Source of the DNA: Pseudomonas sp. K2I15
GTDB lineage: Bacteria; Pseudomonadota; Gammaproteobacteria; Pseudomonadales; Pseudomonadaceae
Direction of reading: 5' to 3'
NCBI RefSeq assembly: GCF_002204795.1
Contig: NZ_NIXO01000048.1
Span: 1-49,591 of the forward strand
DNA: 49,591 nucleotides
The notes below the pieces were generated by a model. That model was given only the letters and a program-made list of their open reading frames with translations, searched no databases and was not told the DNA's origin. Of the stretch, positions 40,635-49,534 are shown one piece after another; position 1 is the first letter of the stretch; the number at the start of each line of letters is the position of its first letter. The translations under genes were made by a program, and so were the position numbers.

Positions 40635-41900
40635 TTAGTTGCTCTTGACGGCGTAATCCGGCTTCTTGTCATTCCCCGGGATATACGGGCTCCACGGCTG
40701 CGCACGGATCGGCTCCTGGGTTTGCCACACCACCGAGAACTGCCCGTCGGCCTGGATCTCACCGATCATCACCGGCTTGTGCAGGTGGTGGTTGGTTTTA
40801 TCCATGGTCAGGGTGAAACCGGACGGCGCGGCAAAGGTCTGCCCGGCCATGGCTTCACGTACTTTGTCGACGTCGGTGGACTTGGCTTTCTCTACCGCCT
40901 GCGCCCACATATGGATGCCCACGTAGGTGGCTTCCATCGGGTCGTTGGTCACGGCTTTATCCGCGCCTGGCAGGTTGTGGGCCTTGGCATAGGCTTTCCA
41001 GTCGGCCACGAATTTCTTGTTCACCGGGTTCTCCACCGACTGGAAGTAGTTCCAGGCGGCGAGGTTACCCACCAGCGGCTTGGTGTCGATGCCGCGCAGT
41101 TCTTCTTCACCCACGGAGAACGCGACTACCGGAACGTCGGTGGCTTTCAGGCCCTGGTTGGCCAGCTCTTTATAGAACGGCACGTTGGAGTCGCCATTCA
41201 CGGTGGAGATCACCGCGGTCTTGCCACCGGCCGAGAACTTTTTGATGTTGGCCACGATGGTTTGGTAATCGGCATGACCGAACGGGGTGTAGACCTCTTC
41301 GATGTCTTTATCCGCTACGCCTTTGGAGTGCAGGAACGAACGCAAAATCTTGTTGGTGGTGCGCGGGTACACGTAGTCGGTACCCAACAGGAAGAAGCGC
41401 TTGGCGCCGCCGCCTTCTTCGCTCATCAGGTATTCCACCGCCGGGATCGCCTGCTGGTTCGGCGCCGCACCGGTATAGAACACGTTCGGCGACATCTCTT
41501 CGCCTTCGTATTGCACCGGGTAGAACAGCAAGCCGTTGAGTTCTTCGAACACCGGCAGCACCGATTTACGCGACACCGAGGTCCAGCAACCGAACACCAC
41601 GGCGACCTTGTCCTGGGTCAGCAACTGCCGGCCTTTTTCAGCGAACAGCGGCCAGTTCGACGCGGGGTCGACCACTACCGGTTCGAGCATCTTGCCATTC
41701 ACACCACCTTTGGCGTTGATCTCATCGATGGTCATCAACGCCATGTCTTTGAGCGACGTCTCAGAGATGGCCATGGTCCCGGACAGCGAGTGCAGGATGC
41801 CGACCTTGATGGTCTCGGCGGCCTGTACGGTCCAGGTCATGCCCATGGCGGCGATGGATGCCGACAGTGTGAAAGCCTTGATCAAGCTGCGACGCTTCAT
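40635..41900 (-). CDS. urtA: Urea ABC transporter substrate-binding protein UrtA
   Basis: 421 residues. The N terminus MKRRSLIKAFTLSASIAAMG, cleaved near VQAA before ETIKVG, has a twin-arginine-like start (RRSLIK); Tat or Sec export are both possible. The mature protein is a type I binding protein with the UrtA-specific blocks GILHSLSGTMAISETSLKD, ASNWPLFAEKGRQLL, CWTSVSRKSVLPVFEE, NGLLFYPVQYEGEE and LGTDYVYPRTTNKI. It is the first gene of the urt-ure operon, directly downstream of a sigma-54 promoter and an NtrC-type site. Confidence 0.96.
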   Translation of the reverse strand: MKRRSLIKAFTLSASIAAMGMTWTVQAAETIKVGILHSLSGTMAISETSLKDMALMTIDEINAKGGVNGKMLEPVVVDPASNWPLFAEKGRQLLTQDKVAVVFGCWTSVSRKSVLPVFEELNGLLFYPVQYEGEEMSPNVFYTGAAPNQQAIPAVEYLMSEEGGGAKRFFLLGTDYVYPRTTNKILRSFLHSKGVADKDIEEVYTPFGHADYQTIVANIKKFSAGGKTAVISTVNGDSNVPFYKELANQGLKATDVPVVAFSVGEEELRGIDTKPLVGNLAAWNYFQSVENPVNKKFVADWKAYAKAHNLPGADKAVTNDPMEATYVGIHMWAQAVEKAKSTDVDKVREAMAGQTFAAPSGFTLTMDKTNHHLHKPVMIGEIQADGQFSVVWQTQEPIRAQPWSPYIPGNDKKPDYAVKSN

Positions 41901-41952
41901 GGTGCGATCTCCAGGAACCCGATGTTGTTATGAGGACGTTTCACAGGCTTTT

Positions 41953-41967
41953 GCAAAGGCTGTGCCG
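41953..41967 (-). promoter_or_regulatory. Sigma-54 promoter of the urt-ure operon
   Basis: On the minus strand CGGCACAGCCTTTGCA matches TGGCACG-N4-TTGCW with GG and GC at exactly the -24/-12 spacing; the mismatches are the first T and the G after CAC. The predicted start is near 41941, giving a leader of about 40 nt with GGAG before urtA. Confidence 0.75.
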
Positions 41968-42063
41968 GGGGGGCGAGAGCGCCTGTTCCTGCGGGTTTTT
42001 CAGCGCCACTTTGTAGGGCGGCGCACCAAGTCGAGGCCTGGGGCGGCGGTCGTGCACGGCGGC

Positions 42064-42078
42064 GCACCCTAACGGTGC
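42064..42078. promoter_or_regulatory. NtrC-type binding site upstream of urtA
   Basis: GCACCCTAACGGTGC is a perfect GCACC-N5-GGTGC palindrome, the NtrC core. It lies about 100 bp upstream of the -24 element of urtA, the usual enhancer distance. A degenerate second copy (GCACC-N5-GAGGC) is at 42023-42037. The site is also 93 bp upstream of the divergent large gene. Confidence 0.75.
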
Positions 42079-42170
42079 CAAGCGCTAATTACCTACCGCT
42101 TCAGCCCGAGCGGACGTGGCGAGAATGCAAGCCAATCGAAAAGGCTTACCTGCCGCTACAAGGAGTTTTC

Positions 42171-45100
42171 ATGGCTATCAGACTATCGCGCGTTCAGCGT
42201 GCTGCCGGTTCAAACAGGGGCGCCACGCGACTGCCACCATTGAGCCCGGCGTTTTTACAGGAAGAGGACGCCGCTTACTGGGCGCACCAACAAATCGGTG
42301 CGCGCCGCGACCGTGAGTACGGCGGGGTAATCCTGCGCGGCGCGATGAACAAGTACTTTGCCACCGAGCCGTTGCCTGGCGATGACATGCAGTTCGATCT
42401 GCTCAAGGTCCTGGGGCTCAGCGCCGAAGGCTATTACCAGCAGCCCAAGGGCTACACGTGTGTGGCCAGCTACCATTCGCATCCCGCGCAGCATTCGCTT
42501 ATTCAGAAGAGGAACCTCACCTTCGATGCAAGGATGGTGAAAGCCTTCCTGGGGTTTTTCTCAGGGTCGGACTTTACTAACGATGTCGATGATCGGGATT
42601 TTTTTCCAGCGGCTTATCTCTCGGGTCCCGACGGCTCGCTGATTCGCTACGCCCCCAGCGGTTCCGCGCCGGAGCGCAGTTTTGCCCTGTGGATCAAGGC
42701 CGGAAAGCCCGTGAATAATCGTGTCGGGGTGTACGGGCCGTTCAGCGAATTTGTAAAAAAAATCTCCACCCTGGGCGAACTGAGCCTGATCGTGCCCACT
42801 CAATTGTGGGGCGGCGACAGAGGCAAAGTACCGGCTGACTGGGTGGTGTTCGAACCCTTCACCTCAACGAAGGTAACGCTGCCGCCGCTGTGCACGTCGA
42901 TCTTCACGCGCGCTGAAGAAGCTGTGAACGCAGCGCAAGTCGAGGCCACGCCTATGCCGCACCAGCGCACGTTCGGTTTTGTGCTCAAGCTTGCAGGTCA
43001 CGAGAGCTACGTGGCGACTTTCCCAACGGTGGAAGGCCATCCATTGTTCTCGCCGAACGGGATTTTTGCGCAGAGGGCTGAATACGAGTGGGACTTGCCC
43101 CCCAACTATGATCTCGAGGGGATCTACTACCGTTGCGTTGCCTCGGCAGCCGATGCCAGTGCCCATGAACCCTGGCTGTATTCCAATTTCGTTACCCCGG
43201 CTGAGGTGCTGGCCGCCATCACCCAGGCGAGGGCCACTCAAACAGTGCAGGACAACCGCCGGGGGCTGCACCTGTATGCGCAGGTGCTGGATGGCGCGCT
43301 GCTGAAGATCAAGGTGCCACAGGTGAGTACTGCTGGCGGCTTGGTCAACCAGAGCCGTGACGGTGTACTCGACGACAATGGCATGCAAGAGGCTCTAAAG
43401 GCGGGCACCCTGAGGCCGCGTGATTATCTGCGCAAGCTGATTGCTGCCACCGACGTATCGGTGGTGCAGCCTGGCCAAATGTGGCGCGACCTTGGTCGGG
43501 TGGATAAACGCTCTGCGTTGTTGACGGCGTCATACGCGAAGCTGAGCGATTCATTTCTCTCGGCCAACGATGCGGCATTGCATGCCCATGAACAAATCGG
43601 CAATCGACGGGACCTCTACTACGGCGGCTATGTACTCAAGGCCACAGACGGCCGTTTTGCCATCACGCTGCCCCTGGAAGGCACAGCAAATCCTTTTGAC
43701 GGTCAGTTTTTTTTCCTGGCCGGCAACCAGGGGCCGCTGTTTCCTCCGGAGCTCTATGAGGTGCACGGGCGATACGGCTCCCACCCGGCCCTGTCGATGG
43801 TCGACCCTGCCTGGGTCGAGAGGCGTCGCTGGGCGCGCGACGACGCAATGATCAATCTGCAGATGTTTTCGCCGCCGCAAATACAGTCGATCATCCAGGC
43901 ACAGCAGGTCGCGTATTTGTCGGGTGCACAGGACTGCCTGCTGGCGTACTCACCGACGGCCACCTCGACGGTGCCGGTTTTTGACAGCGCGACGGGCACG
44001 CCCACTCAGTGGGTCCGGCTGTTGGCCGAGAGCGGGGAGCTGCGGGTGGTAGACGGCAATCCGCTGTGGGGAACACGAGCGGTCATCCGCAGTGGCTGGA
44101 CCGCTTATTCCAAGCCGGTGCCGGGGCTCGGCCGGCCCGAGTACACGACATATGGGGCGGTGTTCAACAGTGCTGACAAGGCCGCGCGTAACCTTCACAC
44201 CCGAGTACACGGCCGCAACCTGGCGACGCAGGACTGTTTTGCGTTTGTGCTCAAGCATCAGCACAGCGAGCAGTACATCGCGTCCGAGGTGGTCTGTGTC
44301 GACGGCAGTAATGAACTCTTCAAGCTCAACAGCCTGTTTGCCGCAGAACGGGGCGGCTACCGGTTCCCCGACGGTTTTGTGTTGCACGCGCTGTTTCGTT
44401 CACAGCAGTGGAAGCCCACGGGGCTCGGCATAGCGAGTGCCTGGCTGACGACGAACTTTGTGACGCCAGCCATTATGTATCGGGTGCTCTACGACTCAGC
44501 CCGCAGGGGCAGGCAATACAGCAATGGCAGCAACCTGCCGGTTTACTTTTCCAACCTTGAGGGCGCGCTGTTGCGGTACGTACCGTCCCCCATCGAGATC
44601 GGGCACGGCGGGGCGGTGGAACTCGAGCTGGGAGAGACAGAGGCGCAATTGGCGACCGGGAAACAAGCGCCGCTGGACTTTGTCCGGTCGTGGATCAGGC
44701 GTGGGCAGCTTGCGGTGGTGCGCTCCAGCCAGCGGTGGGACAAATTGGGGGCGGTCAGTGACACCTGGTCTGGATACGAGCACATCACGCGACGCCGATT
44801 GAGCCCGGCCTTCGCCAGTGCCGACGATGCTGCGCGTCATGCTGCAGCGCTGGTGGGAGAGGGGCGTCAGCGTCAGTATGGCGGGGTGATTCTCAGGTTT
44901 GCCAATGGGCTGTTCGCGGCGACAGAACCGTTGGCGGTGCCACCACGCGGCTTCACCCTGGACTGGATCTACCCGGACCAGATCGTTTCACTGGGCCTGT
45001 ATCCGGAAGGCAGCACGCTTGTCGCACGTTATTCCACGCGGGTGCCAGTGGAGATTGCGGTGCTGCTGTCGGCCACACAAAAAGCCCTCTACCAAAGCAT

Positions 45101-46754
45101 GATTCCCAGTGCGGTGCTGTCGAACCTGCTGCACCGGGAGGCTCACATCAAGCGTGAATATGTCTTCGGTGCTCATGGCTCGATCCTCAGCTATCAATTG
45201 TCGGGCACTGGCAGGGAGGCGGCGCTGAAGAACACGTTGGCGGCGCGCAATCTGGTCAGGGGTGACTACGCAGACAATCAGGTTGAGCAGCAAATATCCG
45301 CAGGGACTTTGTTGCCGGGCGACTTTGTGACCAAAATCGCGCAGGCGGGTGTGCTGCGAGTGGTCGAGGGCAATGACTTATGGGGGCCAGCCCGACAGAT
45401 CGGCGCAGAGTTCATCCCCAATGCCTACCGCGTAGAAGCCTTATTGGTTCGCGCGACACTTGCAGACCCACCCTACAGCCCTATATTTACGCGGGCCATC
45501 GATGCCGTACGGCATGTTCACCGCTCGTACAAGGCGGGTGCTCAACGGGCGTTTGGTTATGTGCTCAAGGTACTCAACAAACCGCTCTACATGACCACGA
45601 TGCCGCTGGTGCGGGAGAATTACGCGAAACTTGAGCAAGTGTTTATCGGCGGTCATTTGCCTCAGGGCTATACGCTGGAAGGCCTGTACTTGTGTGCCAG
45701 CGACCAGGCAATTGCCGAGCCTGGTGATGACATGGTCTACAGCTTCTTCGGGCCGGGGGACATTGCCAATGCACTGAGTTTCGCCAATACGTCGGTCAGC
45801 GGGCGTGTCTTGCCGCTGTACCTGATGTGTGCCGACGGCGCGTTGCTCAGGTACCGGTATACGGCTACCAATGGGTTGTATGCCTTGATGAATGAGGTGC
45901 GGAGCGTGCAGGCGCAACTGCTTGAAGGCACCATGAGGGTCGCCGACTATGTGCGCACCCTGGCGGCCAAGGGAGGGCTGGATGTGCGGGTCGCGAGCCG
46001 AGTCTGGAGCAGGACCGGACGCATCAACCTGCAATGGCAATCTCAGGCAAGGCCCCACAGTTTTGACAACGATCCCTACCTTCATTCGTTTTGCAGCCCG
46101 TTGTTCGGCCATGCCGATGATGCGGCGCGGTCCGGGCAAAAGCAGGTGGCGCCCTTTACGGACAAAGAGTATCTGGGCGCGGTACTGATGCCACCTGGAA
46201 CTCCCGGCTATGTCGCGATAGACCCGGTGGAGGACGCGGACTGGGGGATTGGCAGCCAGAGCAGCCTGGCGTTGTTGTTCTGGCTCGGTCACAAAGGGTT
46301 CGATCTTCCTCGTGCACATTCGCTCTACAGCTACACCATCGTTGCGGTGCAAGCGTTCTACAAGGTGATTCCGTCGACCTCAAGCCAGGTGGCAATGGAC
46401 AAGAATCTGCTTAAGAACTTTGTCATGGCTCAGGATCTGCAACGTTACGTGGGGGTACTGCAAAGCAATTTACCGGCGGGGCAAAGTTGCTATCTGTCTT
46501 GCCGGGGCGGCGCGCTGCTCAAGTACGCTCCCAGTTTCACCACCCAGGAAACGGCGGTGCTCCAACCTAGCTTGCCGATGACTCCCAGCCTGCTGGTGAG
46601 CCAATTGAGACGGTTCGGCCAGTTATCCGTGCTCGACACCGACACGTTCTGGACCTATCGCGGAGCGCTGGGCGAGGAGTGGCAAATCAGCGAAGTAATG
46701 GCGGAGCCGGATGAAGATGCGGTGCGCTTTGGCCGAGACAAGGACGAACTCTGA
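42171..46754 (+). CDS. Giant seven-repeat protein (DUF4329-like modules), function unknown
   Basis: 1527 residues from the ATG at 42171 (AAGGAG 5 nt upstream; the frame is open 32 codons further without a signal). No signal peptide or membrane segment is visible. The protein consists of seven tandem modules starting at about residues 24, 240, 459, 661, 877, 1102 and 1311 (202-225 residues each). Each has an opening like SPxFxSADDAAxxAH, a strand like YGGVILK, a segment YLSGxDGALLRYxPS and a closing GxLxVVxGxxLWG. Modules 1, 3, 5 and 7 read REYGGVIL, LYYGGYVL, RQYGGVIL and KEYLGAVL; modules 2, 4 and 6 read RTFGFVLK, DCFAFVLK and RAFGYVLK. YHSHP (101-105) occurs in module 1 and YGSHP (535-539) in module 3. 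I recognise this as DUF4329-like; the E...H-S-H-P pair recalls JAB/MPN proteases. ATA and AGG codons are noticeably used, unlike the neighbours, hinting at acquisition. Confidence 0.8.
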   Translation: MAIRLSRVQRAAGSNRGATRLPPLSPAFLQEEDAAYWAHQQIGARRDREYGGVILRGAMNKYFATEPLPGDDMQFDLLKVLGLSAEGYYQQPKGYTCVASYHSHPAQHSLIQKRNLTFDARMVKAFLGFFSGSDFTNDVDDRDFFPAAYLSGPDGSLIRYAPSGSAPERSFALWIKAGKPVNNRVGVYGPFSEFVKKISTLGELSLIVPTQLWGGDRGKVPADWVVFEPFTSTKVTLPPLCTSIFTRAEEAVNAAQVEATPMPHQRTFGFVLKLAGHESYVATFPTVEGHPLFSPNGIFAQRAEYEWDLPPNYDLEGIYYRCVASAADASAHEPWLYSNFVTPAEVLAAITQARATQTVQDNRRGLHLYAQVLDGALLKIKVPQVSTAGGLVNQSRDGVLDDNGMQEALKAGTLRPRDYLRKLIAATDVSVVQPGQMWRDLGRVDKRSALLTASYAKLSDSFLSANDAALHAHEQIGNRRDLYYGGYVLKATDGRFAITLPLEGTANPFDGQFFFLAGNQGPLFPPELYEVHGRYGSHPALSMVDPAWVERRRWARDDAMINLQMFSPPQIQSIIQAQQVAYLSGAQDCLLAYSPTATSTVPVFDSATGTPTQWVRLLAESGELRVVDGNPLWGTRAVIRSGWTAYSKPVPGLGRPEYTTYGAVFNSADKAARNLHTRVHGRNLATQDCFAFVLKHQHSEQYIASEVVCVDGSNELFKLNSLFAAERGGYRFPDGFVLHALFRSQQWKPTGLGIASAWLTTNFVTPAIMYRVLYDSARRGRQYSNGSNLPVYFSNLEGALLRYVPSPIEIGHGGAVELELGETEAQLATGKQAPLDFVRSWIRRGQLAVVRSSQRWDKLGAVSDTWSGYEHITRRRLSPAFASADDAARHAAALVGEGRQRQYGGVILRFANGLFAATEPLAVPPRGFTLDWIYPDQIVSLGLYPEGSTLVARYSTRVPVEIAVLLSATQKALYQSMIPSAVLSNLLHREAHIKREYVFGAHGSILSYQLSGTGREAALKNTLAARNLVRGDYADNQVEQQISAGTLLPGDFVTKIAQAGVLRVVEGNDLWGPARQIGAEFIPNAYRVEALLVRATLADPPYSPIFTRAIDAVRHVHRSYKAGAQRAFGYVLKVLNKPLYMTTMPLVRENYAKLEQVFIGGHLPQGYTLEGLYLCASDQAIAEPGDDMVYSFFGPGDIANALSFANTSVSGRVLPLYLMCADGALLRYRYTATNGLYALMNEVRSVQAQLLEGTMRVADYVRTLAAKGGLDVRVASRVWSRTGRINLQWQSQARPHSFDNDPYLHSFCSPLFGHADDAARSGQKQVAPFTDKEYLGAVLMPPGTPGYVAIDPVEDADWGIGSQSSLALLFWLGHKGFDLPRAHSLYSYTIVAVQAFYKVIPSTSSQVAMDKNLLKNFVMAQDLQRYVGVLQSNLPAGQSCYLSCRGGALLKYAPSFTTQETAVLQPSLPMTPSLLVSQLRRFGQLSVLDTDTFWTYRGALGEEWQISEVMAEPDEDAVRFGRDKDEL

Positions 46755-46766
46755 CCCGGGACCGGG

Positions 46767-47777
46767 CTAACGCTTGCGCATCAGCCCGATAAAAAACAGC
46801 CCGCCAATCGCCGCCGTGGCCACGCCGATGGGCAAGTCCTCGGGGGCGATCAGGGTACGTGCCGCCACATCGACCCACACCAGGAACACACTGCCCAACA
46901 GCACGCACACCGGCAGCAAACGCCGGTGTTCGGCGCCGACAAGACGCCGCGCAATGTGCGGCACCATCAGCCCCACAAAGCCGATGGAGCCGCTGATGGA
47001 CACCAGCACGCCGGTCATCAACGAGGCGATCAGGAACACCTTGAGCCGCACATTGCGTGCGTTCAAACCCAGGGTCACGGCGGTCTGTTCGCCGGCCATC
47101 AGGGCGTTCAGCGGGCGGGCCATGCCCAGCAGCAAGATCAGCCCCAGCAACACCGTGGCCGTGGGAATCGCCAACAACTCCCAGCGCGCCAATCCAAGAC
47201 CGCCGAGCATCCAGAACATCACCGCCGAGGCCGCGCGGTGATCGCCCATGAACAGCAGCAAATTGGCCACGGCCATCATCACAAACGACACCGCCACACC
47301 GCATAACAACAGCCGATCACTCTCAAGACGACCGTTGCGACTGGCCACCGCCAGTACCACGATCATGCTCAACAATGCACCGATGAACGCAGCGATCGGC
47401 AAGGTCAGCAGGCCGATCACTTCACCCACGTGCAGCACCACGATCACCGCGCCGAGGGTGGCGCCGGAGGTCACGCCCAGCAGGTGCGGGTCGGCCAGCG
47501 GGTTGCGTGTGACCGCCTGCAACACCGCACCGATCAATGCCAGCCCGGCACCCACCAATGCCCCCAGCAACATGCGCGGTACGCGGATCAGCCACACGAT
47601 ATGTTCCTGGCCTGCGCTCCAGTCCACCTCGCCGATGCCGAACGCTTTGTGCAGCAAAATTCGCCACACCACATCCACCGGCACCCGCGCCGAGCCGAAC
47701 CCCAGCGAGACCACGCACGAGATCAGCAACAACGCGCCAAGGGCACTCAGCAGCAGGGCGTAGCGACGGGTGATCAT
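46767..47777 (-). CDS. FecCD/BtuC-type ABC transporter permease
   Basis: 336-residue inner-membrane permease of the type II (iron-siderophore/heme/cobalamin) importers. Conserved blocks are IVWLIRVPRMLLGALVGAGLALIGAVLQ, RNPLADPHLLGVTSGATLGA, MFWMLGGLGLARWELL and GSIGFVGLMVPHIARRLVG with the coupling-helix region after it. It ends 12 bp from the convergent large gene without a visible terminator between them. The start overlaps the stop of the binding-protein gene by 4 nt. Confidence 0.92.
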   Translation of the reverse strand: MITRRYALLLSALGALLLISCVVSLGFGSARVPVDVVWRILLHKAFGIGEVDWSAGQEHIVWLIRVPRMLLGALVGAGLALIGAVLQAVTRNPLADPHLLGVTSGATLGAVIVVLHVGEVIGLLTLPIAAFIGALLSMIVVLAVASRNGRLESDRLLLCGVAVSFVMMAVANLLLFMGDHRAASAVMFWMLGGLGLARWELLAIPTATVLLGLILLLGMARPLNALMAGEQTAVTLGLNARNVRLKVFLIASLMTGVLVSISGSIGFVGLMVPHIARRLVGAEHRRLLPVCVLLGSVFLVWVDVAARTLIAPEDLPIGVATAAIGGLFFIGLMRKR

Positions 47778-48721
47778 TCGCCGTGGAACCCCTTGGCCAG
47801 GGTTTCAACCGCCAGCACGTTGTCGATACCCGGCGTGGCTTGCACGTAGGGAATCACGATAAAACGCTGGTTCTTGATCGCGTCCACCGATTGCAGCGCC
47901 GGGTTGTTGAGCAGAAACTGCTCTTTTTGATCGGCGGTGATCTCGCTGTAGTCGACAATCACGATGACTTGCGGGTTGCGCTCCACCACGGTTTCCCAGT
48001 TGACCCGGGTCCAGCTGGCGTCCACGTCATCGAGGATGTTGCGCCCACCGGCGGCATCGATCAGCGCTTGCGGCATGCCCAGGCGGCCGGAGGTCATGGC
48101 GCGGTCTTCACCGCTGTCGTAGAGGAATACCCGAGGCTTTTCGGCCGGCAGGGTTTTCTGCACTTCGGCGACCTGGGCCTGCATCTGCGCAATCAGCGCG
48201 TTGGCGCGGTCCTGCACGTCGAAGATCTTGCCCAGGTTGCGCAGGTCGTTATAGGTGTCTTCCAGGGTCGCGGCCGGGCGCTTCATCACGAAGGCGCAGG
48301 ACTCGGTCAGCTCGTAGACGTTGATGCCCAAGGGTTGCAGGGTTTGCGGCGTGAGGTCGCCACCCACGCGCATGCCGTAGTCCCAGCCGGCGAAGAAGAA
48401 GTCGACGTTGGCGTTGAGCAGGGTTTCCACCGACGGGTATTTGCTCGCCAGTTCCGGCAGGCCATCGAGGATCTTCGCCATTTCAGGCGTCACCGACTTC
48501 CAGCCAGTCACACCGCTGTAGCCGGCCATGTGCGACTTGAGGCCCAGGGCGAGCATCATCTGGGTCATGTTGATGTCGTGGCTGACCGCGTGTTTCGGTG
48601 CCTCGGCGAAGGTCACTTCGCGGTTGCAGCTCTGGATTTTCAGCGGGTAATGAGTCGTTTCGGCGAACGCTTGGGAAGTGCCGAGCAGCAACGCGAAAGA
48701 CAGCAGGGAACGCAGGATCAT
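47774..48721 (-). CDS. Periplasmic binding protein of a type II (metal-chelate class) ABC importer
   Basis: 315 residues with a signal peptide at about 1-20 (ends QAFA). Class III binding-protein fold: VTFAEAPKHAVSHDINMTQMMLALGL (N-terminal lobe), NANVDFFFAGWDYGMR, a long inter-lobe helix (DRANALIAQMQAQVAEVQKTL) and C-terminal NPQVIVIVDYS. The family serves siderophores, heme, cobalamin or related chelates; no ligand-specific residue pattern was recognised. There is no lipobox, so it is a soluble periplasmic protein. It overlaps both neighbours by 4 nt. Confidence 0.88.
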   Translation of the reverse strand: MILRSLLSFALLLGTSQAFAETTHYPLKIQSCNREVTFAEAPKHAVSHDINMTQMMLALGLKSHMAGYSGVTGWKSVTPEMAKILDGLPELASKYPSVETLLNANVDFFFAGWDYGMRVGGDLTPQTLQPLGINVYELTESCAFVMKRPAATLEDTYNDLRNLGKIFDVQDRANALIAQMQAQVAEVQKTLPAEKPRVFLYDSGEDRAMTSGRLGMPQALIDAAGGRNILDDVDASWTRVNWETVVERNPQVIVIVDYSEITADQKEQFLLNNPALQSVDAIKNQRFIVIPYVQATPGIDNVLAVETLAKGFHGE

Positions 48722-49506
48722 GGTTGGGTTATCCAGGTAATTCGGGGGTAGCCGGACAAGGGGTGAGTGTCGATCAACGCCTCAACGCCGAACACCTCGC
48801 GCAGCAGCTCGGCGGTCAGCACTTCATGGGGCGTGCCATTTGCGACGATGCGTCCGTGGTTGATCACGTACAGGCGATCGCAGAACGCGGCGGCCAGGTT
48901 CAGGTCGTGAATGCTGGCGAGGGTGCCGATGTTCAGGCGCTTGACCAGTTGCAGCAATTGCAGCTGGTAATGCGGGTCGAGGTGGTTGGTCGGTTCGTCG
49001 AGGATCAGCAACTGCGGTTGCTGGGCCAGGGCGCGGGCGAGGATCACGCGCTGCTTTTCACCGCCCGAGAGGGTGGCGAAGGCGTGGTCTTCAAAGCCCA
49101 GCAGGCCGACTGATTCGAGGGCTTGCTGGATCAGGTTCTGGTCTTCCAGCGTGTCGCTGTCGAACAGGCCTTTGTGGGGTGTGCGGCCCATGGCGACCAC
49201 TTCATCCACCCGCAGGCCGAAGGCGTCGGGAAACTCCTGGAGCACCACGGCGATACGTTGCGCGCACCACTTTGAGGATTGCTTCCAGACGTTCTGGTGT
49301 TCCAGCAGCACCTCACCTTCAGCCGGTTTGCTGAACCGATAGGCGCACCGCAGCAGGCTGGTCTTGCCGCTGCCGTTGGGGCCGATCAGCCCGACAAACT
49401 CACCGGCGTCCACGCGCAGGCTGGCGTCACGCAGTTGGAACTGGTGATGACAGTGCTCGTGGCCTGGTGGGCTCCAGGCGAGGTCGGTGAGGTTGAGTGA
49501 GGTCAT
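48718..49506 (-). CDS. FecE/BtuD-type ABC transporter ATPase
   Basis: 262 residues from the ATG at 49506; the longer frame adds seven codons. Walker A GPNGSGKT (42-49), Q-loop VVLQEFPDAFGLRVDEVVAMGRTPHK, signature LSGGEKQRVILARAL, Walker B LLILDEPTNHLDPHYQLQLL and switch ASIHDLNLAA, all in the FecE/BtuD style. A His-rich stretch (GHEHCHHQ, 15-22) near the N terminus is unusual. It is the first gene of a three-gene operon; what lies upstream, possibly a TonB receptor, is outside the window. Confidence 0.93.
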   Translation of the reverse strand: MTSLNLTDLAWSPPGHEHCHHQFQLRDASLRVDAGEFVGLIGPNGSGKTSLLRCAYRFSKPAEGEVLLEHQNVWKQSSKWCAQRIAVVLQEFPDAFGLRVDEVVAMGRTPHKGLFDSDTLEDQNLIQQALESVGLLGFEDHAFATLSGGEKQRVILARALAQQPQLLILDEPTNHLDPHYQLQLLQLVKRLNIGTLASIHDLNLAAAFCDRLYVINHGRIVANGTPHEVLTAELLREVFGVEALIDTHPLSGYPRITWITQP

Positions 49507-49534
49507 CAATACTCTCGGGTCCAACACAGGACAA

